Assembly: GCF_042100115.1 (NCBI RefSeq)
Contig: NC_091272.1
Location: 1,116,001 to 1,180,000 of the forward strand
DNA from: Alternaria dauci
Lineage: Eukaryota > Ascomycota > Dothideomycetes > Pleosporales > Pleosporaceae
Direction: 5' to 3'
DNA: 64,000 bases
Shown: positions 56,162-64,000 of the stretch, piece by piece
Layout of the letters: each line of letters begins with the position of its first letter
How positions within the stretch are numbered: position 1 is the stretch's first letter
Notes under the pieces: generated by a model
What the model was told of the DNA's origin: nothing
Seen by the model: only the letters and a program-made list of their open reading frames with translations
Databases searched by the model: none
Made by a program: the position numbers and the translations under genes

Positions 56162-56816
56162 CTATTCGTCCTCGACCTCTGGAACCTGAGGTAGTAGGCT
56201 CGCCGAAGTCGTGGGGTGCGGAACCTCATCAGATTGCTGGCGACGCGGTGGAAAAGAGAAGCTAATCTGCGAAGATGGCGCGGAGAAAGGAACGCGCGTA
56301 TCTGGCGTAGACTGACCAAACTCCCGAAGCTTCGTTTCAAGGTACCGGATGCGATCCTCTTGTTCCCGTACGTGCTGTATTTGCTCCTGATACATGCTTG
56401 AGATGTAATCGTGCTCGTTGTACAAACGGTCGAACTTGAGGGCGCCATTGTTCACATCACCTTGAAGGCGAAGATGTTCGTGATGACTCTCAAGCTTGAC
56501 ACTCGCAATGTGGCGACGATGAGCTTCAGAGAGATCTCGAAGCTGCTTTTCATGTACCTCACTTACATTACCCGTGAGGAAATTGGTGAGCGCTCTGCTG
56601 GCGCTTAGACGCGCGAGAATCCCGATGGCCACAGCGGTAAAGACTGCGACCAAGAGAAATATTTCGCGGTCAGTGATGAGCATAGTCTGGAGCAGTCAGT
56701 ATCTCAGTCCTTGGAAACCGGTTCAATTGACGTACCTTGGACCAAATTCCCAAGAGGAGACCAAAGATAGTCGAGCACAGGGAGATGGCGAGAAAATCGA
56801 AGCTGTTGAACTCCAT
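56162..56816 (-). CDS. Orphan two-helix membrane protein with coiled coil
   Basis: Exons 56816-56736 and 56686-56162 joined by a 49-nt phase-0 intron (GTACGTC to CTCCAG) give 201 residues. Exon 1 encodes MEFNSFDFLAISLCSTIFGL and the rest of a first membrane helix; exon 2 adds a second helix (EIFLLVAVFTAVAIGILARL). A charged region likely to form coiled coil follows (about 60-140, with VREQEDRIRYLETKLREFG), and then a Ser/Pro tail ending PEVEDE. No family recognised. An exon for each helix and two further small membrane orphans nearby are notable. Confidence 0.6.
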
Positions 56817-57345
56817 GGTGACAGTGTATTTTGTGGGCAGGTGAGGTATTGAGCAGATAATGCTCAAGCCGTATCGAGCCCAAGTGAAGGGTTGTCTTGG
56901 CAGTTTAGCCGAGTTTGTGACTGTAAGTAGATGGGATGGTATATTGGCTCACACACTAGTATCACATTCTGACGGATCTCGTGTAGCTTCAGGTAGCTGC
57001 CGGGCTGACATAGCACTATAGTAATGCGCTGACATCTTCTCAGGTGTTGCGTCGTGTCTTGGTCTAAGATGCCAATATCATTGTACAACGTCTCTATAGT
57101 AGATCCCGGAACCATTTATTCAGTTATGTATGTATTAGACAGCTATAGATAGGCTGGCGTAACTATGTACATGAATATGTTTAAGAAGAAGTTGCAGCCT
57201 ACATGGCATTGTACATATAGATGTTGTCGAGAAAAAGCACATAACTCCGTTTTTATACCTCCATGCAGAACACACCATACCAGAAGAACGCCACGGCCAT
57301 GCAATAAATCAGGTTAGAAATGGCAGATCAAGACCGCTAGATAAC
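56817..57345. other. Intergenic region
   Basis: 5' flank of the coiled-coil membrane gene and 3' flank of E3. No gene is supported. Confidence 0.5.
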
Positions 57346-58670
57346 CTAAGAAAGGTCCATGGGTTCGGCGGCGCTGCTACCGGCACCAATTGATGCACGC
57401 TGTTCTTTAATCGCCAAAGGGGAAGCCTGCGAGAAAGGATTTTGGGGCGCCGGGGCAGCAACGTTGATGCCGGTGTTGACGTTATCGTTGCGAACTTGAG
57501 GAGGCGCGACATATCCCATGTGAGGCTGGGCGTAGATTGGAGGTGTCGCCGGACCAGAAGAGTTACGCGGCGGCTTCCGACCACCAATGCGCTGAGCTCG
57601 AGGAGCCGGAAAGCAAGCATTCTTGACACGAGTCTGAAACTCTTGAGCAAAGTTGTCATATGGCTTCTTGTCTTCTGACGTTTTCCAACCCATCTTGTTC
57701 TTCATGCACTCCGCCTTGCGGTGGCTAATCGTTGAGCCTTCAATACGAATGCCATTGGCCTCAAAGCGACGACAACAATCAGACCGCGAGAGAATGAGTA
57801 ACACAACGAGAAGGCTTACGTTGTCGTTATCAAGAAGATGGGGACAAAAGTCGCAGACGTTGCAGGCAAAGCGGCGCATGTCTTCGAGTTCCTTGGTGTC
57901 GGTGCAGTTGACGAAGCGCTCGGCCATGGAGAACGGGCGCACCATATCCCTGCATATGTGGTTCTGGAGGACATTGGCGACTGAAGAGACGGATACTGGG
58001 TAAATACTAGAGCGGTCGATCTTGCTTGTAGCAGATGAGGAGACCGTGCCAGCGATATAGACGATCTCGATATCGTCGAATGGACCGCGCTCAAGCTTGA
58101 TGTCCTTCAGAGTCTTTCCCTCCTTCTGAGCTTCCTTGTAAGTTTCGGCATTCTTGATACCAGCCTCACGTGCCGCTTTGACCGCCTCACGGGGTGTAGT
58201 AAAGCCATACTCCTTGGCAAGGGCTACGGAGTCTTCGTGCATCTCAAACTTTGACAGCTTCCGCTCAACATCAGGGGCGCGAATCCAATCCTCCGACCAA
58301 GGTTCTTCGGCGAGGACCTTGTAGAAGACCTTGGTGAGTGCGCGTAGCTTGATCTCAAGATCGGTCATCATTCGCCGGCCGAAGTAAAGCTCATCGGTCT
58401 CGAAAAAAGCATTCTCAATGAAAGCCTTTCGATCCTTTTGGGTAAGTTGGCCGCGCGAGGGGTCATTCTTCCATTCCTGAATGATGTGCATAAACTTGGC
58501 GTGAAATATGTCATCAAAGTGTTTTGATGCAGGGATAGCAGTCGCTATATGTCATATTAGCTTTTGATCGGAAATACAGCATCATGTATTCGCGTACAAG
58601 TCGGTGTGTGGGGTTGCTGTGGTGAAGGAGGCGAGGCAGCAGCGGTTTGGAGAACTGGGGCAGGCGACAT
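57346..58670 (-). CDS. E3: dispersed member of the E1/E2 family
   Basis: Two exons, 58670-58598 and 58544-57346, with a 53-nt phase-1 intron (GTACGC, branch GCTAAT, ATATAG), give 423 residues. The short first exon supplies MSPAPVLQTAAASPPSPQQP. The body is charged and helical. The block near residue 250-330 (FACNVCDFCPHLL, SLLVVLLILSRSD, then VKNACFP) corresponds to the C-terminal block of E2 (FVEPIFDYAPHTL, PVLLLLITIL, KDECFP). Several Cys cluster here (CNVCDFC, DCC). The C-terminus is Pro/Gly/Asn-rich. Identity to E1/E2 is low, so the relationship rests on motif order. No function is known to me. Confidence 0.68.
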
Positions 58671-59760
58671 AATGATCCAAGCGCAGTATATGGCCTGCTG
58701 TACCGAAAAAGGTAACTTGAACACTTGCAGACTGGCACAGACGACCCAAAGCAGCCAGATCTCGATGAAGTCAGTTGGTGTTGGAGGGTGAGGTTCGCAG
58801 TGGGCTTAAGCGTTGCGGGGTGGTTGGGTTGTCGGGGCGTGAGGTGGTAGGCAAAAACATTCACGCTCGCGTAACTAGCAGCACGTGACTGCATGACTAG
58901 CCACTATGTGGCCCCAACCAACCTCGGGTTAACTTCATAGCTTAGCGCTTTCAATCGCAACAATGATACTGGCCATCCAGCAGGAACCCCCATCCGTCAT
59001 TTTACAGTCCATTAAGGATAATTGTATCAATGCCTTACATGTTCTTACACGCACCAGGTTTCGCCGGAGTGGGCCCGAGTGCGTGTAAGCTACAAGCTAC
59101 TCACATCGGTTTTCTGCCGCACGTCCTCCGATCCATCCGCGTTTGGTTTGTCTTCTCAGATAATTATTCTGCATCTTTCATTTACCGTAAAGTATATGAA
59201 GAGACTGGTATCAAAGGATTCCGGACCTAGTGACATCCACAGATGTCACGAATGCTATTCCTGGCGATCAGACTCTTATGTCGTTTTTCGAACAACATGG
59301 AAGATTTCCGTAGACTGTATGGTGCCAGAACTGATGGCCTCCCCACCAATAGCATGATGCAACAATTACTCAGTCGGACCACAACGATTTCACGTCCAAA
59401 ACGACATTCGTGGTATGCGCGAAAGCCTGAATGGCATCGGAGCTTGAGGCGCATAAGGTGCAAGGTGTTTTCCAATCATTTACCCTGCACGACGGGCCAG
59501 AAAAAGTGCTTTTAATAAGACCATGGCGGCTAGCTAAGACCGAGAATTAAATACATCTAATGAGGCTGTGTTATAGGCAAAGACGTCATGAATCGCCAGC
59601 CTACCAAGGGAGTAAGACCATTGGCGGTGAAGGACACTTTTGGAGCACAAGATAGTAGAAGGAAATTAGAGCCAAAGCCCTCCTCTGGGCGAGAGGACAT
59701 TTTCGCGACCCTGACTTTCTTCATCCTCCACCTGAGCCACAATCGCTAAATTGTTCTACC
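58671..59760. other. Intergenic region
   Basis: Promoter of E3 and promoter of the F-box-like gene. Short frames only; nothing recognised in 1.1 kb. Confidence 0.5.
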
Positions 59761-60822
59761 ATGGCACCACTTGTCCTTCAAGCCAACGCTACCCTTGTCC
59801 CAATCACGAAATCATGTCACATTCTCGCACTGCCGGCCGAGCTTCGCCTGCTCATTTACAACCACTTGGTCCCTGGGGGCTTCCTCCCGAATGCGCACCA
59901 CAAAACGTACATTGGGCTCTTGCTCTCATGCTCCCAGATCTACCACGAATTGACAATCGAAGCCATCCGCCTCGCACCTTTCGTTCTGCACGGAATCCAA
60001 TACACTGCTAACGCGGCGCCAATGAAGCTGCAACCGCTCCGTCCAACGAACTTTGCTTCATTAATGCACGTCAAGGTCGGAATACAGCGCTGGGCGATAG
60101 GCAGCAGATCAATCACGAACCGCATATTCTCCGCTATGGTACCACTATTGGAGCTTCACTTGGCCAGCCTGACCATCGGAATCGAGGAGATAGAGTGCGA
60201 GTATGATCTCTGGCAGATGTTCAGCATCAAATCCCCACATCTATGGCAACATCTCATGAACAAAGCGGATCGATCAGCTGGCGGCTTGATGTTCTTACCT
60301 GGAGAACCAACGATCAGGGATGGCTATTTTCAAAAGACAGTTTACTCGGATATCATCAGGCTCGCGACCTCGATAAACTGTCTCGTTGCGCCAGGCCTTT
60401 GCAACGGAAAACACCGGTCAGGCAACGCCATGTATCTCCGTCGCTCATCCCCCTCTCAGCGACCGAAACTGCCAGCGAATGAGTGCAATGTCAGGAAAAT
60501 TGTTCTCTGCCTCAAGAATCTCCATGATGAAGATCACTCTCTTGACGGTGGCCGGCTTCGTCGGCTCGTATATCCACACGGCATTAAGAGCACGCGTCGA
60601 CGTGGCACTACTACGAGTGTACGATGGTGCCCGACACGCGAGTGGCGTGCGTTACTGAGGGAGGGTTGGGAAGCTGAATGGGAAGATGAGATGGGTATAA
60701 CGAGGAGTTGTTCCAGAAGGAAGCCGGCAATGTTTGTTTGGAAAAAGTCAAGGGAGATGTTCGCGGAGAAGCGGCCGAACAGGGTAAAGAAAACGCTGAA
60801 GTCGCTGTTCGAGCGGGCATAA
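59761..60822 (+). CDS. F-box-like fungal protein
   Basis: An intronless 353-residue protein starting ACCATGGCA. Near residue 24 the motif LPAELRLLIYNHLVPG is the fungal F-box-like pattern (LPxELRxxIYxxL), followed by a GLLLSCSQIYHELTIEA helix. These proteins are widespread and lineage-expanded in Pezizomycotina; whether they bind Skp1 is usually untested. The C-terminus is very basic and Trp/Arg-rich (WRALLREGWEAEWEDE, then KKSREMFAEKRPNRVKK). Substrates cannot be inferred. Confidence 0.75.
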   Translation: MAPLVLQANATLVPITKSCHILALPAELRLLIYNHLVPGGFLPNAHHKTYIGLLLSCSQIYHELTIEAIRLAPFVLHGIQYTANAAPMKLQPLRPTNFASLMHVKVGIQRWAIGSRSITNRIFSAMVPLLELHLASLTIGIEEIECEYDLWQMFSIKSPHLWQHLMNKADRSAGGLMFLPGEPTIRDGYFQKTVYSDIIRLATSINCLVAPGLCNGKHRSGNAMYLRRSSPSQRPKLPANECNVRKIVLCLKNLHDEDHSLDGGRLRRLVYPHGIKSTRRRGTTTSVRWCPTREWRALLREGWEAEWEDEMGITRSCSRRKPAMFVWKKSREMFAEKRPNRVKKTLKSLFERA

Positions 60823-61324
60823 CTGGGATGAGTTCAGCGAACGCTCAAGGTTTTCAGAGGACCGAAGGCCGTTACCAGTGGCTCATAACAGTATATAAGT
60901 ATGGGATGATTAGGGGGCTCGTAATGGTCCTTCATGTGGCCATGCCAACTTTGAGAACTAGGCCAGCGCAACGAGGATGTCTCTCCGACGACTCGTGTTT
61001 GAAGTACGTAGGTGACATCTTGATTTGGTCCTTCCACCGACTCTGATATCCATGACTATCGCGCACAGTGTCAATGCAATGACTTTTGATAGTGTGTATT
61101 CGATAGTTCTACGTGTAACATGTACTTACCCGACGGATGCCACAATGAACATCCACAAACAGAGTGAACATGCGCTTGCACGACCGCATTCTAGCTGCTT
61201 CCTTGTTTGATCAAGCAAATCCCTATTATGTACTGCAAAGTATAGAAGATCGATAGTTCGCCCGTCCCCCACGATCCTACCTTCTTCCATTCAAGCACTA
61301 CCTTTGGTCAAACAGACACACACG
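60823..61324. other. Intergenic region
   Basis: 3' flank of the F-box-like gene and promoter of the single-pass membrane gene. No gene is supported. Confidence 0.5.
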
Positions 61325-61948
61325 ATGACTTTGTCCGGTCGAGCAACAGCTGGTATAATCGTGGCAATCGTAGTCATTCTAAGTCTTGGCTTGGGAGCCT
61401 TCTACTATACCAAACGTCGAAGCCAGCGGAACACACCTCCCGAAGCAACAGATCCTATTCTCCCCACGAACTCAGGTTCTCCAGCAATCTCATCTCTGAG
61501 ACAGTTCAATGGTATCAATAAGCGCGCTGGAATCTCAGATCAACAACATCACATACGTTATCCAAGCCTAGAACACGGACCTGGTCCAACTCTCATCACA
61601 CAGGCTGGTCCCGAAACACCGACGATCGATACCATTAGAGCAGTGACAGCTACACCTACGACGTCTCGATCAAGTACTAGGGTGCAGCCCCCTGACAATG
61701 CGGCATCGAACAATCGTAGTAGCCTGTATCAAGCGGTGTTGGATGCGGGTGCGGAAGACGACCAAAAGAGTGACAATGATGCTGTCAAGAAGGCCGATGA
61801 TGTTGCTACGGCAAAAGAGTTGAAGCATAGCCCTGTAGGAAACCCATATTCTGGAGCTTGGCCTCAGCGCGAGATCAACGCTGCCTTCGAGGATCGACGA
61901 ACGAAGGAAATCTATGGTGCTGATCTTTCTCGACAAAGATCCAGTTAA
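61325..61948 (+). CDS. Orphan single-pass membrane protein
   Basis: From ATG 61325 (MTLSGRATAG) the frame gives 207 residues. One membrane helix lies at about residues 9-27 (GIIVAIVVILSLGLGAFYY), followed by basic TKRRSQR, which favours a cytosolic C-terminus. The rest is disordered and Ser/Thr/Pro-rich, with an acidic stretch near 150 and a KEIYGADLSRQRSS end. No family recognised. An earlier in-frame start at 61304 would add seven residues. Confidence 0.55.
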   Translation: MTLSGRATAGIIVAIVVILSLGLGAFYYTKRRSQRNTPPEATDPILPTNSGSPAISSLRQFNGINKRAGISDQQHHIRYPSLEHGPGPTLITQAGPETPTIDTIRAVTATPTTSRSSTRVQPPDNAASNNRSSLYQAVLDAGAEDDQKSDNDAVKKADDVATAKELKHSPVGNPYSGAWPQREINAAFEDRRTKEIYGADLSRQRSS

Positions 61949-62425
61949 TGGTAACGGCTTCTTATAGTGAAGTGATTCTATTGTGTGGATAGAGAAAATG
62001 CATAATTTGTTCTTTTCGACAGCATTGGGGGCTGGAGAGCTCACGACACACGCGCGTACCATCTAGTGTCACTCTGTCTTTCTTCTCTGCGTGTTGCAGT
62101 TGAGAATGGTAAGGGAACTCACTTACCTACCTTTTATCTACAATCCTTCTTACTCGACATCACTCCAGCACAACGTCACGCAAAGGGCATGGGTAGGGGA
62201 AATGGCAATCAAGCATCATCGTCATGTCTTGCGACACTCGGACTCAGCGACACCTAGTGGGGAGAGAACCTTTTGTTTCATTGACACCTGATCATCATGC
62301 CGCCGTATATAGCCGTAAAACCATGCCATAGTCGTGGCAGAAACCCTTTCCCAGACACCATGTTTTCAGTAAGCCGAGAAAGGAGGAAGAAGGGAGACCG
62401 GTGGGTCGCGCGTGCGCATTCGTAT
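61949..62425. other. 3' intergenic region
   Basis: Convergent 3' flanks of the single-pass membrane gene and RPS17. Nothing recognised. Confidence 0.5.
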
Positions 62426-63114
62426 CTACGAGCGGGCGGGGCGGTCGTTGAAGCGGCGGGGACCGCGCTCGACAACTTGTTGTTGAGAGACGGCAATGAC
62501 GTTGGTGGGGATGCTGTCGAACTATTGAGTGTGTCAGTAAATGACATGATACAGTGTGAGAAAGGAGCAACGTACGCCCATGGACTTGAGCAGGTCCTTG
62601 GTCTCCTGGTCGACGTCGAGCGAGCCAGACTCGCTGTTCTGGGTGAAGTCGAGAGCGGAGATCTCGGGGACGTACTGGTCCTTTCGCTCACGCTCCTCTT
62701 CTTGGAGCTTGAAGGAAATGCCACGAACGGGACCACGCTGGATACGCTTCATCCTGCGAGTCGTTAGTCCGATGCCTGTTGCAAAAGAGCGAGTTGCTCA
62801 TTAGGCGTTCAGCTTTGGGATAGGAGTGGCTTCCCGTTGAAGTGCTAGAGAGCCTGCGCAGAGCCAATGTTCGGCGCAAACTGCTCCAGCCCTTCCAGGT
62901 CCTGCCCTCACTACCACTGCCTCAACCCTGGCGTAGCGACGTACAAGTGAGTGGTGTATCCGGCAATCTTGTTTCGGAGCCTCTTGGAGGCAATGATGGC
63001 AATCTCATCACAGATCCTCTTGTTGGTCTCGAAGTCCAGCGACAACTTGGGGTAGTAACGCTCAATGATGACCTTGGCGGACTTCTTGACGGTCTTAGTT
63101 CGGACGCGACCCAT
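62426..63114 (-). CDS. RPS17: 40S ribosomal protein S17 (eS17)
   Basis: A cytosolic small-subunit ribosomal protein, 147 residues from three exons: 63114-62945 ([20 protein letters not shown], then [13 protein letters not shown]), 62753-62576 ([39 protein letters not shown]) and 62521-62426 ([20 protein letters not shown], then [12 protein letters not shown]). Introns are 191 nt (phase 2) and 54 nt (phase 0). The sequence matches eS17 across its length. ATG at 63114. It is expected to be highly expressed and growth regulated, from family knowledge. Confidence 0.96.
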
Positions 63115-63553
63115 TTTGGCGACTTGTTGTGTGAGCTGGGAGAAGAGGTTGTCGTGGGAAGGGGCGGTGGCTGTCGGGTTAGTTGGATTGTCGCTGAGAA
63201 GTAGAAGTCGGTAGGACGGCTCGAGAATTCGCGTAATGTGTGTGCTGGTCAATGCGCAGCGCTAGTCGTAGGGGGCTTAGCGTCCATACGCAGTTGACCA
63301 TCACGAACACCATCTTGCGGCATGTCGCATAGGAGAAGAATTGGTGTCATATATGTAGTATTGCTATCTCACGGTCGCTCGCTAATTACTGCTAATCCAA
63401 AAGAACGCTCAAAAAAAAGTTCATCACAGATGCTCGCTAACAACAATGCACCAGGCTCCTCGAAGACCACTTTATGCTGAGACTCCAGGCTCCTTAGCCC
63501 TGCGAGTGCCAATCTAAGGTGAGGGATCCCAATTACTTCCATCCGACTCGCCG
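63115..63553. other. Promoter/intergenic region upstream of RPS17
   Basis: The 5' flank of RPS17 and 3' flank of the exchanger gene. No further gene seen. Confidence 0.5.
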
Positions 63554-64000
63554 CTAGTGACCGCCCTCAGTGCTGCCACCGTGGTGCGCAGGATTGGGGA
63601 AGTAGAACGCGCAGATTGCGATGATAATGTACGTCATCACGCAAAGCATGCCCTCGAGATAGTTGGAGCTCCTATCACGTAGGAAAGAGCCCACCGCCAA
63701 AACGGCGAGAATCAGAGCGACCGCGTCAAAGATGGCGAAGTTGTAGTCCATGCCGACACCGATGCCCCAGCCAACCAGTACTACGAGCGGTGCATTGAAC
63801 AAGGCAGTCTGGATAGACGCACCCAGGACGTGAGCAAGAGCCATGTTGATCTGGTTGTCATAGGCTTCGTCGATAGCGAGTAGATGTTCGGCAATCTTCT
63901 CAACAAGCGGGATCAGAATAAGACCGACGAAGGCATCGCTGATACCCCGCTCCTCTACGATATACGGGATTTCTAGAACGAGAGAGATTGCGACAAGCGC
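63554..64000 (-). CDS. Ca2+/H+ exchanger (Vcx1/CAX type), 3' end
   Basis: The frame is open to the right edge, so only the last 148 residues are present. They include EERGISDAFVGLILIPLVEK, AEHLLAIDEAYDNQINMALA and HVLGASIQTALFNAPLVVLV, the second conserved alpha-repeat of CAX-type exchangers, in which Glu and Asn line the transport path. Two more helices follow (FAIFDAVALILAVLAVGSFL and the MLCVMTYIIIAICAFYF helix), and the protein ends in a short His/Gly tail. These vacuolar antiporters move Ca2+ into the vacuole against H+ and restore resting calcium. Exon structure upstream is outside the window. Confidence 0.92.
   Translation of the reverse strand, partial: ALVAISLVLEIPYIVEERGISDAFVGLILIPLVEKIAEHLLAIDEAYDNQINMALAHVLGASIQTALFNAPLVVLVGWGIGVGMDYNFAIFDAVALILAVLAVGSFLRDRSSNYLEGMLCVMTYIIIAICAFYFPNPAHHGGSTEGGH

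Overview
The window is nuclear DNA of a filamentous ascomycete. Coding regions carry short GT-AG introns (about 47-72 nt, a few near 200) with CTAAC/CTAAT-type branch sites. The gene content (Bbc1/Mti1, RPAP2/Rtr1, Mrp51, EMC4, beta-adaptin, RPS17, DUF1774, a secreted class II peroxidase) fits Pezizomycotina, most likely a Dothideomycete of the Pleosporales type. That placement is inferred from family content, not from a search. No rRNA, convincing tRNA, CRISPR array or intact transposon was seen.

Layout. (1) 0-16.7 kb: the 3' end of a probable Hos3-type histone deacetylase, a DUF1774 membrane protein, AP-1/AP-2 beta-adaptin diverging from EMC4, a pseudokinase-like gene, a two-domain GFA protein, a metallophosphoesterase-like protein that has lost its metal ligands, a decayed stretch, a secreted haem peroxidase and a second kinase-like gene. 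(2) 16.7-24.8 kb: about 8 kb with no gene I can support, including a diverged direct repeat carrying intron-like signals. (3) 24.8-39.3 kb: an accessory block of paralogues. Genes A and B (minus strand) and C and D (plus strand) share a conserved Cys-His-Asp pattern ending in D-x-[ST]-x-x-Q-Y, which suggests a lineage-specific papain/transglutaminase-like family. An MFS exporter follows, then two members of another family (E1, E2); E1 is interrupted by a stop codon. (4) 40-47.4 kb: conserved housekeeping genes Bbc1, Rtr1 and Mrp51. (5) 47.4-51.5 kb: a long intergenic or leader region before a 632-residue low-complexity coiled-coil protein. (6) 53.6-62 kb: small orphan genes, several with membrane segments, plus E3, a third member of the E family, and an F-box-like gene. 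(7) 62.4-64 kb: RPS17 (three exons) and the 3' end of a vacuolar Ca2+/H+ exchanger.

I worked out exon structures by hand from frame continuity, splice signals and remembered family sequence. The least certain are the orphan genes, the 29.7-30.2 kb gene and all starts lacking a family reference. The housekeeping genes have unrelated roles (endocytic actin patches, clathrin adaptors, ER insertion, translation, Pol II phosphatase). The accessory block shows local duplication and decay and is where undescribed biology is most likely.
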